Source of the DNA: Azolla caroliniana
Taxonomy: Eukaryota > Polypodiophyta
Direction of reading: 5' to 3'
Length of the DNA: 64,000 nt
Assembly (NCBI GenBank): GCA_043228905.1
Contig: JBHGNT010000014.1
Coordinates: 5,394,001-5,458,000 of the forward strand
The position numbers were made by a program, and so were the translations under genes. Below the pieces are notes generated by a model. That model worked only from the letters and a program-made list of their open reading frames with translations, did not search any database and had not been told where the DNA came from. Numbering within the stretch: the first letter of the stretch is position 1; each line of letters begins with the position of its first letter. Of the stretch, positions 12,801 through 23,460 are shown piece by piece.

Positions 12801-13375
12801 AAATCGACATCAAGCTACATCTTCAGCTATGGTGGCGGTGCAATATCATGGAGGTCAAAAATTCAAGAGTGCATGACTCTATCTACCACAAAAGCCGAGT
12901 ACATAGCAACATCGGAAGCAACTAAGGAAGCGATCTGGCTGCACCGACTGTCTGCTAACTTCGGAACTACAAGCCGAATTGATCAAACAACGCTGACCAT
13001 CTATTGTGACTCACAGAGCGCAATACACCTCATCAACAATCTCATCTACCATGCGAAGACGAAGCACATTGAGGTGCAGTATTATCATATTCGGGAGTTT
13101 GTGACCGAGAAGAAGCTCGATGTCCGGAAGATCGACACCGAGGTGAACATCGCCGATTGCGTGACAAAGCCACTCCCAGATCAACGCTTCGGAACACTAA
13201 GGATGAAGATGGGACTCTGACAAGCGACCAAGCAGAAGAAAGCTGAACGAGGAGTAGCAGGTAAGAGCTGATCGACATTCATACTATATGTCTGCCGACT
13301 CGGCTACTTGCCGACAGACTTGTAACAAAAAACCTAGTTCAATTTTGTAACCTAGGTTTATGGGGGAGATAACCC
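9877..13375 (+). mobile_element. Cop-3: older copia element, 5' part outside window
   Basis: A plus-strand copia whose gag must lie left of Cop-2. Coding starts abruptly in the protease at 9877 and runs to the RNase H stop near 13220. A purine tract (GGGGGAGA at 13362-13369) marks where the 3' LTR should begin, but only a few bases follow before gypsy coding sequence appears, so the 3' LTR is missing. The many stops and frameshifts fit its position as the outermost and oldest of three nested copias. Confidence 0.85.
9882..13220 (+). pseudogene. Cop-3 pol: protease, integrase, reverse transcriptase, RNase H
   Basis: Domains in order: protease core at about 9936-9965, reading LLNSGTTFHVTP where the family has LDSG (catalytic Asp to Asn at 9948-9950); GAG-pre-integrase NLWHGQLGHMS near 10325; integrase near 10500-10760, where the first acidic residue also reads Asn (VHTNICGP) while SDNGGEY remains; reverse transcriptase with QMDVKTTFRHGDLEEDIYM near 11985 and LYVDDMLIAG near 12250; RNase H near 12760-13220 with TDSDYAGN, STTKAEY and the tail ADCVTKPL. 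More than eight stops or frameshifts are present, including TAG at 10041, 10404 and 10896. Both catalytic changes are G-to-A. Confidence 0.9.
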
Positions 13376-13399
13376 TAAGCACTTGTATATGTATGAAAG

Positions 13400-14788
13400 A
13401 GTAGTCCTTTTACGAGGGCATGAAGTCTACTCTACCGTAATGGGAAGGTTTGTGTTCCAGATTTACCCGAGGTCAAAAAGAGGATTCTTTTTGAATGCCA
13501 TGATGCACCCTTAGCAAGGCACCCTGGAATAAATGGTACACTCGTTCTCATCTCCACTCAATTTTATTGGCCTAAGATGCGTCGTGACATACATAGCTAT
13601 GTGACTAAATGTCACCAATGTCAGGTTAACAAAGCCGAGCGACTTAAAGCCGCAAGACTTTTACATCCCTTGGACATTCCCAATAATAAGTGGGAAAGTA
13701 TATCCATGGATTTTATTGTTAGCCTTCCTCGCACCCAAAAAGGCCATGATGCCATCTGGGTTGTGGTTGATCGACTAACTAAAATGGCCAGATTTATTGC
13801 TACTAAAACCACGGTAACAACTCCTGAATTGGCTTTCCAATTCGTGGACAAGTTATTTCGTTTTTATGGGTTACCGATGGATATCGTGAGTGATCGAGAT
13901 CCAAAATTTACTAGTGACTTCTGGACGCAAGTCTTTAAGAAGTTAGAAACTATGTTGAGCATGAGCTCCACGGATCATCCTCAATCTGATGGACAAACAG
14001 AACGAGTAAATCAAATTATTGAGGACATGCTTCGAGCATATGTTGGTATAAAACCAACAAAATGGGAACGTTACCTCCCAATTTTAGAGTTTGCTTATAA
14101 CAGCTCCAAGCATACGTTGACGGGATATAGTCCTTTTATGTTGATGTATGGTTTTCAGCCACGAGCCTCGATTGATGTTAATATACATCATGATGAGTTG
14201 CGAAGTACACAAAACTTTCTTCGGGATATGCAAGATATGTTGCATATTGCACGAGATAATATAAGAACAGCTCAAGATAGAGCGCGTTTTTATGCCGATC
14301 ATCGTAGGCAACCTCGTGTATTCAACCCTGGACTGAAGGTATTTTTACGTGTAGCTCACAATTCTAAGACATTGTCTACGGGTAAGTGCGCTAAGTTAGC
14401 CCCACGGTTTTGTGGACCTTTTACAGTCCTCAAATGCATTGGGTCATCAGCCTATCGTCTCGCTCTTCCCGATGGTGTTGAAATTCATCTAGTTTTTCAT
14501 GTGAGTCGTCTAAAAGAACTTCTAGGTTCTGGCGACAATACAGTTACAACTGAAACTTTGGTTACTTCTGAAGAATTATCTTCTAAACCACATGTACCAG
14601 AAAGAATTCTCGATGTTAAAACAAAAAAATTACGTACTAAAGAAATCCGAGAACTTAAAATAAAATGGATGGATAAATCAATAAAAGATGCCACATGGGA
14701 ACGCGAAAATACTCTCAAAACTAACTTCCCTAACTTTCCATTGCAAGAGTGCAATGTTTTAAAGAGGGGGAGTATGTTACGGGCATGA
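13400..14788 (+). CDS. Gyp-A pol C-terminus: chromovirus integrase with chromodomain (5'-truncated)
   Basis: Ty3/gypsy integrase. In-frame sequence is readable from about 13405 (LLYRNGKVCVPD), and the longest ATG-led part is 13577-14788. It holds the zinc-binding HHCC module (ECHDAPLARHPGI; KCHQCQVNK), then a DDE core with ISMDFIVSLP, VSDRDPKFTSDFW and DHPQSDGQTERVNQ, the AYNSSKHTLTGYSPF stretch, and a C-terminal chromodomain (PERILDVKTKKLRTKE; KWMDKSIKDATWE). The stop at 14786-14788 lies 14 bases inside the 3' LTR. No internal stop occurs in 13577-14788. Reverse transcriptase and gag are absent upstream, where Cop-3 abuts. The chromodomain suggests targeting to marked chromatin. Confidence 0.93.
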
Positions 14789-15193
14789 CCATATAATATC
14801 CCGTGGTGAGAATTTACCGGAGTATTCTATACACGTGGATAAGTGTGAGGGTTAAATGAGAGTGTAAAGAAGGGGAAGATTACTTTTAATCCTTGGGATT
14901 GAGACAACCCATTAGGCCAAGTGTGAACTTGCCTGGGGGCCTTGGGTATCACTATAAATAAGAGGCCTAGCTACCCTCATTGGATCATCTTGTTGACTAT
15001 GTGGAGACTCTGTCTTGTGGTGGGTCAACTCTTGTAGGGGCGCCAACACCAGGTACGACTCGACGCCATGGCGGTGGTATGGGACGCCGATCAAGGCTCG
15101 AGTCTGTCTTGATCCCTTCGCTCGGGGGTGGTCGGGCGGATCAACACCCTTCTCTCTCTCTCTCTCTCCTTTCTATCGATTGATCTATATTCT
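14775..15193 (+). repeat. Gyp-A 3' LTR, left part (split by Tn17)
   Basis: Begins TGTTACGGGCATGACC directly after the purine tract AAAGAGGGGGAGTA. It matches the LTRs at 32694, 33371, 36487 and 42398. It carries a TATA box (CTATAAATAAGAGGCC near 14951). The LTR stops at TTCT (15190-15193), where Tn17 begins, and its last 43 bp are at 32408-32450. Confidence 0.93.
15190..15193. repeat. Tn17 target-site duplication, left copy (TTCT)
   Basis: TTCT precedes the GGG end of Tn17 and recurs at 32408-32411 after its CCC end. The duplicated LTR at 42110-42113 has a single TTCT in the same context (ATATTCTATCC), which confirms a 4-bp target duplication. Confidence 0.93.
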
Positions 15194-15218
15194 GGGTGAA
15201 AGCATGAGAGTGGAAACA
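15194..15218 (+). repeat. Tn17 left terminal inverted repeat
   Basis: Starts GGGTGAAAGCATGAGAG and ends TGGAAACA. The reverse complement of 32383-32407 starts GGGTAAAAGCATGTGAG and ends the same way. There are two mismatches in 25 positions. Confidence 0.93.
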
Positions 15219-15540
15219 ATTAGCTATGTCCTTGACATAGCTAATTAGCTATGCAAAATGCTACGATTGATAAATAGTCATTTTAGTAAAAAGCGATCAT
15301 TAATAAATTAACTATGCGAAAAACTACCATTGAAAATACTAGAGTGTTTTAATTACATATGTAAATGAGTGCCATAAATGTGCAACATAAACGCACAACA
15401 TAAATTGATATGTGCACCATAAATGTGTACCATAAATTATATATCGAATTCCTAGGTCCATTATGCATGATTCTTTGCCACATCACGTAGGCCATCTCTA
15501 GTTGAGTATTGTGGGTTAGTTGCTACCACTGTTGCTAAAC
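15219..15540. other. Tn17 left subterminal AT-rich region
   Basis: No coding sequence is visible. It starts with copies of the palindrome (CATAGCTAATTAGCTATG at 15235-15252) and continues as AT-rich sequence with repeated ATAAATGTG-type words at 15380-15440. It probably contains transposase-binding sites and part of the promoter of the plus-strand gene. Confidence 0.6.
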
Positions 15541-16230
15541 CCTATCGAGTCCACCTGCCGTGACTCTACACTCAGGGGCCGCTACCGTGCGTTCCAAGCA
15601 TCATCAAAGAGCTGTTCAATCTGATGGGGTTCTCTTCTCTGTGCCACTCTACACTCAGGGGCCGCTACTGTGCGTTCCAAGCATCATCGGTAACTGTTCA
15701 ATCTGATGGGGTTCTCTTCTCTGTGCAACTCTACACTCAGGGGTCGCTACTGTGCGTTCCAAGCATCATCGGTAACTATTCAATCTGACGGGGTTCTCTT
15801 CTCTGTGCTACTCTACACTCAGGGGCCGCTACTGTGAGTTCCAAGCATCATCGGTAACTGTTCAATCTGACGGGGTTCTCTTCTCTGTGCCACTCTACAC
15901 TCAGGGGCCACTACTGTGAAGGTCGTGTATTGCTGCCACTTTTTGACCCGACGGCGTTAACAACTCCACTGCCGCCATTCTACTCTCAGGTGCCTTCTCT
16001 GTGTGTTCCAAGCATCATCGGTAACTGTTCAATCTGATGGGGTTCTCTCCTCCATTGCCATCATTCTACACTCAGTTGCCGCTACTGTCCAGTCCTGGAT
16101 TGCTTCCACATTTCGATTTGACGGAGTTCACTCATCCAACGGCAACATTCTACACTCAGTTCTCGCCATTGGTCGGTCCTGGATCGCCTCCTCAACTGTT
16201 CGATCCAACGGAGTGAACTCCTCTACTGTT
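15540..16230. repeat. 82-bp tandem repeat in Tn17
   Basis: A unit starting ACTCTACACTCAGGGGCCGC recurs at 15563, 15646, 15728, 15810 and 15892, a spacing of 82-83 bp. More degenerate copies continue to about 16230 (ATTCTACACTCAG at about 16065 and 16148). It lies between the left end and the transposase gene, in the 5' untranslated or promoter region. No open frame runs through it in a way that suggests protein. Confidence 0.9.
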
Positions 16231-16381
16231 CGGTCTTGGATTGCAATAACTTTTCTGTCTATTGATTATCTTGTGTATTGTTGTGTCTAATCTTGTGTAT
16301 TGTGGAATATTTTTGTGTATTGTTGTTGCCCATAGCCATCTTAAATACTTGTTTTTTTTTCTGGAAATTTAGGGTTTTAAT

Positions 16382-17130
16382 ATGTCCAACCAAATGGAAG
16401 GGGAAGAAGGGTGTTTAGAATTACCCCTCAATGATCATAAGGATAGGGATGATGCTATCAAGACACAACAAGCCATACGAAACTATTGGGTAGAAAAAAA
16501 AGGAAACATCGTCAATTGTTGAAGGATACGAAAGCCACACTCAATAAAGGTAAGGATAGTTTAGATGAGAATGTAAGTAATGCGACTACCATCATAGAGA
16601 GAAAGGTTGTAGACTATTTCAATGTTCAAACCAAGCACATCAGCAATGAAGAAAAGAAGGTAGTACTTTATGGAATATGTAATGATCCATCGATAAAGGA
16701 CTTAGTTGATTGTGATGGTCTTAATGCAAACATATCATCTATTTTAGTAAATAATCTTCGTAATAGTTTCGTATCCATGAGCAGGTCAGAAGATGATATT
16801 GTCTTAAAAAGGTCTAGTCTAATGATGTTACTTAATAGTGATGTTGACGATATAAACATCAGTGAGCTATCTAAGGTAATTGGTGTTAGTAGAAAAACAG
16901 TGTACAATACAATGAACCGTATAATTTCCTCGGGTGAAGGAACTAGTCTACTAAAGCTAACTACAAGATGTAAGCCAATGACAGCCATAACATTTGAAAT
17001 CAAGGATGTAATCACAATGTTTTGGACTAATGAGAGTAGGGTTTCACACAATAAAAAGGATTTATGCAGGAAACGTGTTGGAAGAAATCAATACGAGGAG
17101 CATCCCATTCATCTTCTTGATGTACCTCAG
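16382..17130 (+). pseudogene. Tn17 transposase, first coding exon (HTH region)
   Basis: The likely start is ATG 16382; the frame passes into the long open frame only if the A8 run at 16493-16500 had one more A, so there is a one-base frameshift. A basic KKRKHRQ segment near 16493-16520 could be a nuclear signal. A helix-turn-helix follows at about 16855-16915 (ISELSKVIGVSRKTVYNTMN), suited to binding transposon ends. The exon ends at a CAG|GTATTT donor at 17130, in phase 0 after LLDVPQ. The matching acceptor is at 24686, and the joined frame continues without interruption into VDLFIRIKRMHP. I infer one protein of about 860 residues. Confidence 0.82.
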
Positions 17131-17179
17131 GTATTTACATTTATCTCAACATTTGTTTTGACTCTACACGGAAAGTTAA

Positions 17180-17773
17180 TTAGCTCAGTTAGCATAAAAG
17201 CTAATTAGCTTATCAGTTACATTTACCTCAGTTAGCTACTAGGATAGCTACTACATAGGTAACTGGCTACTCTCAATAGCTACTCCCATGATAGCTAATT
17301 AGCTATTCTCAATAGCTAATTTAGTTACTACCAGATAATTAGCTACCAAAATAGCTAACTAGCTACCATGATAGCTAATTAGCTATTCTCAATAGCTAAT
17401 TTAGTTATTACCAGATAATTAGCTACCAGAATAGCTAATTAGCTTTTAGGACAGCTAATTAGCTATTAGAATAGGGTTTTACCTACCATGATAGCTAAAT
17501 AGCTATTGGAATAGGTAATTAGAATAGGTAATTAGAATAGGTAATTAGAATAGGTAATTAGAATAGGTAATCAGAATAGGTAATTAGCTAATTAGCTATT
17601 AGAATAGGTAATTAGCTACCATGATAGCTAATTAGATACTATGATAGTTAGCTACTCTAGTTATTACCAACTAATTAGCTACTAGGAAAGCTAATTAGCT
17701 ACCATGATAGCTAATTAGGTACTAGGACAACTACTATGATACCATGATAGGTAATTAGCTACTAGAACAACTA
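17180..17773. repeat. Palindrome array 1 (TAGCTAATTAGCTA) in transposase intron
   Basis: About 600 bp made almost wholly of GCTAATTAGCTA-type units with spacers such as CCATGA, TCTCAA and AGAATAGG. A 13-bp subarray (AATAGGTAATTAG) is repeated about six times at 17505-17590. The core TAGCTAATTAGCTA is its own reverse complement. It has no coding potential. Confidence 0.93.
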
Positions 17774-17778
17774 ATTAG
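17774..17778. repeat. Target-site duplication of Cop-4 (left, ATTAG)
   Basis: ATTAG precedes the TGTTAGG end at 17779. The same word precedes the LTR at 23461 and follows it at 24271-24275. Confidence 0.9.
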
Positions 17779-18222
17779 TGTTAGGAAACAGGTCCCTCCG
17801 GATGGGAAGGGAGAAGAACAGTGCTGATGAGCAAACTCGGCCGAGGCCGAAACCGGATGAGGAGTACCCGGATACGGAGAGCCGGATGGTGCAGACCCGG
17901 TGAGAGCCGGATGAGGAGTACCCGGATACGGAGAGCCGGATGGTGCAGACCCGGTGAGAACCGAATGAGGAGTACCCGGAAATGGAAGACCCGGTGAGAA
18001 CCGGATGGCAAGTACCCGGCAAGCGCTGGATGATGCAGGCCCGGTGAGGAGTGCTCACCGGATGAAGAGGCATATTCGTAAATATGTTTCTGAGAGTCTA
18101 TTGAGGCTATATTTGTAAATAGTCGAAAAGTCATATTAGTATAAATATGACTTAGGGCAAACTTATTGTAGTAGTGGTTGTCATTCTTGTTGGTGCAAGA
18201 AGAGAGAGCGCGTAACAGTGTA

Positions 18223-18263
<41 letters not shown>

Positions 18264-18534
18264 AGAGTTCGCATCTCTATTGTAACCGCCGACTGTGGCG
18301 AAGATAGCAAGCTCGAGGTTGTTGCCTTGGTGCTCCACCATTGTACATTCTTATATAGTGATAGTTTGGAGTCTGTGGACTCCCGTGGTTTTTCCCTCTC
18401 AGGGTTTTCCACGTTAAACATCCTGTGTACTCCTCTCTCCTTTAAGTCGTGTGTTTCATTTCCCGTTTTTTGTGTATGAGTCTAAGCTCGGCTGTGGCCG
18501 AGCGTTGCGCATAGGGAGCATGTAGTTCCCGTCA
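17779..18534 (+). repeat. Cop-4 5' LTR
   Basis: 756 bp, TGTTAGGAAACAGGTCCCTC to TTCCCGTCA. U3 contains about three copies of a 54-bp unit (ccggatgaggagtacccgga...) at 17850-18000. The TATA-like stretch is ATATTAGTATAAATATG near 18131, and a GA dinucleotide run (18224-18260) follows. The LTR at 23461 has one more 54-bp unit. Confidence 0.92.
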
Positions 18535-18536
18535 AA

Positions 18537-18550
18537 TTGGTATCAGAGCG
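18537..18550 (+). other. Cop-4 primer-binding site
   Basis: TTGGTATCAGAGCG starts two bases after the 5' LTR; it matches initiator tRNA-Met. Confidence 0.92.
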
Positions 18551-18564
18551 AAACGACACAGAAA

Positions 18565-21500
18565 ATGGACGAATCGTTGGGCGGCATGTTCAAGCTCACC
18601 GGCTCCAACTATTCAGTGTGGAAGTCGAAGATGAGGGACATGCTCGTGGTTAAAGATCTTTGGTTGTTGGTTCAGTTTGGGGACAAGAAACCGGACAAAA
18701 TCGACGCCACGATATGGGAGGTGATGCACATGAAGATAACGGTGTACATACGGTGCTTCATCGACATGAGCCTATACAACAACTTCAATGAAGAGAGCAA
18801 GGCTCATGAGCTCTAGGAGAAGATCGGCATTATGTTTCAGAACAAAAATGTTGTTAATCAGGTTTCGGTATTCCGGAATCTAGTAAGACTCCGGTACCAA
18901 GATGGCTCCAACATGGCGGAGCACATGAATGCCTTCCAGGGGCTGATACACCAGGCAACATCATTGGAAGTACCTCTCGCCGATGACGTACTAGCACTAC
19001 TCCTGATCGGTTCCCTCCCGGATCGCTGGGAGACGTTGGTTGTCACTTTGGGCAACGCCGGGTCGGAAGGAAAACGGTTATCCCTAGCAAGAGTGAAGTC
19101 GAGCTTCCTAGATGAGAAGACGCGTCGGAAAGATAAGAATACAAGCTCCGACTCCAAAGCGCCCCTTACCGAATTGGAATGCGGAAGACATAGAAACCGT
19201 AGTCCCCAGAACCGGGAAAAGTCGGGGACACGGTCAAAGTCAAGGGGGAGGCCTACTTGCTTCTATTGTGGCAAGCTGGGACACTTCCAGAAGAACTGTC
19301 GGCATTTCCGAAAAGACAAGGAAACCAACGGTACCAATTCGAAGCGGACACCAGACCGGAACGGTAAAGACCGGAGGGGGCCAGATCGGAAGGGAACGAC
19401 GGCAATCGCGGCAAGTGAAGAAGAGTTGATGCTCATCACCGAGGAGAGTGAGATAAACCTTGCCGATGACGAGATGACCTGGGTGGTCGACTCCGGAGCG
19501 TCGTTCCACCTTACCCCGGACCGTAAATACTTCTCATCCTACACAACCAGTGATCATGGTTGTGTCCGGATGGGGAATGAAGGTACATGCCGAAAGTCAA
19601 GGGGGAGGCCTACCTGCTTCTATTGTGGCAAGCCGGGACACTTCCAGAAGAATTGTCGGCACTTCCGAAAAGACAAGGAAACCGATGGTACCGATTCGAA
19701 GCGGACACCGGACCGGAACGGTAAAGACCGGAGGGGGCTGGACCGGAAGGGAATGACGGCAATCGCGGTAAGTGAAGAAGAGTTGATGCTCATCACCGAG
19801 GAGAGTGAGCTAAACCTAGCCAGCAACGAGATGACCTAGGTGGTTGACTCCGGAGTGTCATTCCACCTTACCCCGGACTGGAAATGCTTCTCATTCTACT
19901 CAGCCGGTGATCACGACTGTGTTCGGATGGGGAATGAAGGCACATGCCGAATTGTCAGCAGAGGAGACGTGTGGTTGACAACACCAACCAGATGCAAGTT
20001 GCTGCTAAAGGATGTCCGACACGTTCCGGAGGTTCGCCTGAACCTGATATCAGCCGATGGGCTAGATGAAGAGGGCTACACGGGTAGCATCCGGAATGGA
20101 GTCATGAAGTTCAGCAAAGGGAGCCTGATCGTGGCTCGGGCCCAGAAGGTCAATACGTTGTACCTGATGAATGCCTAGTTATGTCCGGAGGAAGTGAACG
20201 TGGCATTCGACACTGCCGGTGAGCTGTGGCAGAAGAGGCTGTGTCACATGAGCGAGAAGGGGATGAAGAGGCTTGCTGACGACAACCTCATTCCAGTGAA
20301 GAATGTGCACTTGGAGAAGTGCAATGATTTTCTAGCCGGTAAACAAAACCGAACCTCCTTCCGATCAAGGCCACCAATGAGACGTAATGCGCCACTGGAG
20401 TTGGTGCATACAGATGTATGTCAAGTGGATACGAAGTCACATGCCGGATCACAGTACTTCGTGACGTTCATAGGTGACCACAACCGGAAGCTGTGGGCCA
20501 CACCGTTGAAGACGAAGGATCAGGTGCTATCTGTTTTCAAAGAGCTCCACGCGAGAGTGGAAAGAAAACCGATTGGAAGCTGAAGGCGGTTCGAGCAGAT
20601 AACGGAGGTGAATACTGTGGGCAGTTCAAGGAGTACTGTCGCTCGAAGGGAATCCGGCTCGAATTTACCATGCCGAAGATGCCGGAACTAAACGGGCTGG
20701 CCGAGAGGATGAACCGGACCATAATGGAGAGGGTCCAGAGTATGCTGGCACATGCAAAACTACCCAAGAAGTTTTGGGCTGAGGTGCTGTCGACGGCGAC
20801 ATATGTGATAAACAGATCACCTTCAGTACCCTTGGATGGAGACACGCCACAGAGAGTCTGGACCGGTAAGGAAGTGTCCTACCGGCATCTGAAAGTATTT
20901 GGGTGTCTTGCGTATGTGCATGTAGCTAAGGGCCGGAGAGGAAAACTAGATCCGAAGACCCGACCATGCATATTCCTCGGTTACGGCGACGATGAGTTCG
21001 GCTACCGAGTGTTGGACTTGGTCGACAAGAAGGTATTCCGGAGTCGAGATATTATCTTCATGGAGGACAAGACGCTCGCCGACTGGGAGTCAGAGAAGAA
21101 GATAATGAACTCCGAGTTGACCGGTAAGGATCGACTCTATGATGAGCAGACCCAACCGGCAAGAGACAGGTTAGCACTCGAGGGACCAACTGGTTACGGT
21201 GAGGATACCGAACAGGCTGAAGAAGAAGTAGAGGAAGCTGAAACCGGAATCGGCCAAGACCCCGAATCGGATTCGGATGAAGAGCAAATGGAGGAGCCGG
21301 TTACCGAAGCCCGAAGATGGAGATATCCTCTCAGAGAGAGAAGGCCCCCCCCGGAGATTTCCGGATGGAGAGCATGTTTTGTTGACCGATGAGGGGGAGC
21401 CGGAAAGCTTCGAAGAAGCGAAGGATGACACCCACATCCGCAAATGGTGGATTCCCTGCATGAGAACCATACGTACGAATTGGTGGAGTTGCCGAAAGGA

Positions 21501-22941
21501 AAGCGGGCACTCCGAAACAAGTGGATGTACAAGTTGAAATCGGGAGATGCTGGCAACCCCCCGAGATACAAAGCCAGGATTGTGGTGAAGGGGTTCTAGC
21601 AGAAGAAGGGAGTGGACTTTGACGAGATATTTGGCCCGGTAGTAAAGATGACCTCCATCCGAACGGTGCTGAGTATAGCGGCAAGCATGGACCTCGAGGT
21701 AGAGCAGCTGGACGTGAAGACGACATTCCTTTACGGTGACCTCGAAGAGGAGATCTACATGCAACAACCGGAAGGATTCGTTGAGAAAGGGAAGGAGCAC
21801 TTGGTTTGCCGGTTGAAGAAGAGCCTGTACGGACTGAAGCAGGCTCCCCGACAATGGTACCGGAAGTTCAACTCCTTCATGACCAATCAAGGGTACCACA
21901 AGACGCAGGCCGATCACTGTGTGTTTGTGAAGAAGTTCGAGGGAGGTGACTTCCTGATATTCCTTCTGTACGTGGACGACATGTTGATCGTCGGACGGGA
22001 CCAAGCTAGAATCCGGATGTTGAAGAAGGCTCTCAACCAGACCTTCTCAATGAAAGACTTGGGTCCGTCAAGACAGATGTTGGGGATGCATATCATCCGG
22101 AACCGGACAATGAAGCAATTGTGGTTGTCACAGGAGAAATACGTGACAAAGGTGCTTCAGCGGTTCAACATATCAGATGCGAAACCGGTCGGATCGACAC
22201 TTCCGGCAAACTGTAGGTTATCCGGTAAACAAAGACCGAAGACGAAAGCAGAGAAGGCGGATATGATGAAGATTCCATATGCCTCTGCCGTCGAGAGCTT
22301 AATGTACGCAATGGTGTGTACCCAACCGGATATAGGATACGTAGTCGGAGTGGTGAGCCGGTTCATGAGCAATCCCGGCAAGGAGCATTGGAACGCGGTC
22401 AAATGGATACTCCGGTACTTGAAGGGCACTTCGCATATGTGTCTCCGATTCGGCTCCGGAAAACCTCAACTTGACGGTTTTACGGATTTGGATATGTCGG
22501 CTGATGTGGATACCAGCCGGTTGTGGGTATGTAATGACATATGCAGGGTGAGTTGTTTCATGGCAGTCGAGGCTGCAGAAGACGATTGCGTTGTCAACCA
22601 CGGAGGCGGAGTACATGGCGGCTGTGGAAGTCGGCAAGGAAATATTATGGATGAAGGACTTTATCGGAGAGCTCGGTATCCGGCAAGATGAATACCGACT
22701 CTATTGCGACAGTCAAAGTGCCATCCACCTTGCTAAGAATGCGGCCTACCATTCCCGGACGAAGCATATTCAGTGAAGGTATCACTAGATCCGGGAAATA
22801 GTAGATGACTAGGAGTTCGCGCTGACGAAGATCCACACGGTCGAGAATGGGTTAGATATGCTGACCAAAGTACTGATACCTGACAAGCTGGATGCATGCC
22901 GGAAGCGAGTCGGACTAGTAAGACATCCCATGCCAGAGTGA
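18565..22941 (+). pseudogene. Cop-4 gag-pol with internal 357-bp duplication
   Basis: The start is ATG 18565 (MDESLGGMFKLTGSNY). Gag has a TAG at 18814-18816 where Cop-5 keeps TGG. The CCHC knuckle and protease core occur twice: CFYCGKLGHFQKNC with VVDSGAS, then CFYCGKPGHFQKNC with VVDSGVS. The second copy is preceded by TAG at 19837-19839. Integrase (ELVHTDVCQVD, RADNGGEY) is frameshifted near 20570. The acidic linker is shifted at a C run near 21345. Reverse transcriptase (21612-22500) keeps QLDVKTTFLYGDL and YVDDMLIV. RNase H carries a 5-bp deletion near 22520 also found in Cop-5. Further stops fall near 22774 and 22810. The element is inactive. Confidence 0.92.
19236..19949 (+). repeat. 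In-frame 357-bp direct duplication in Cop-4 (zinc knuckle plus protease)
   Basis: AAAGTCAAGGGGGAGGCCTA occurs at 19236 and 19593, exactly 357 bp (119 codons) apart. The first copy resembles Cop-1 (DSGASFHLTP.RKYFSSY); the second resembles Cop-5 (DSGVSFHLTPD.KCFSFY), so the two halves look like sequences from two subfamilies. Confidence 0.9.
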
Positions 22942-22951
22942 AGGGGGAGTT

Positions 22952-23102
22952 TGTTAGGAAATAGGTCCCTCCGGATGGGAAGGGAGAAGAACAGTGCTGA
23001 TGAGCAAACTCGGCCGAGGCCGAAACCGGATGAGGAGTACCCGGCTACGGAGAGATGGATGGTGCAGACCCGGTGAGACCCGGTGAGACCCGGTGAGACC
23101 AA
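22952..23102 (+). repeat. Cop-4 3' LTR, truncated
   Basis: Starts TGTTAGGAAATAGG directly after AAGGGGGAGTT and matches the first ~150 bp of the 5' LTR. It ends in three copies of CCCGGTGAGA before an abrupt switch to palindrome-array DNA. The shared letters at the junction are about three bases (ACC). Confidence 0.9.
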
Positions 23103-23460
23103 TGATAGCTAATTAGCTATTCTCAATAGCTAATTTAGTTATTACCAGATAATTAGCTACAAGAATAGCTAATTAGCTTTTAGGACAGCTAATTAGCTAT
23201 TAGAATAGGGTTTTACCTACCATGATAGCTAAATAGCTACTAGAATAGGTAATTAGAATAGGTAATTAGCTAATTAGCTATTAGAATAGGTAATTAGCTA
23301 CCATGATAGCTAATTAGATACTATGATAGTTAGCTACTCGAGTTATTACCAACTAATTAGCTACTAGAAAAGCTAATTAGCTACCATGATAGCTAATTAG
23401 GTACTAGGACAACTACTATGATACCATGATAGGTAATTAGATACTAGAACAACTAATTAG
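23103..23460. repeat. Palindrome array 2, second copy of the pre-insertion flank
   Basis: Matches about 17370-17778 almost base for base, including unique words such as AGAATAGGGTTTTACCTACC, but has fewer AATAGGTAATTAG units. It ends with the same ATTAG before an LTR. Confidence 0.92.
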
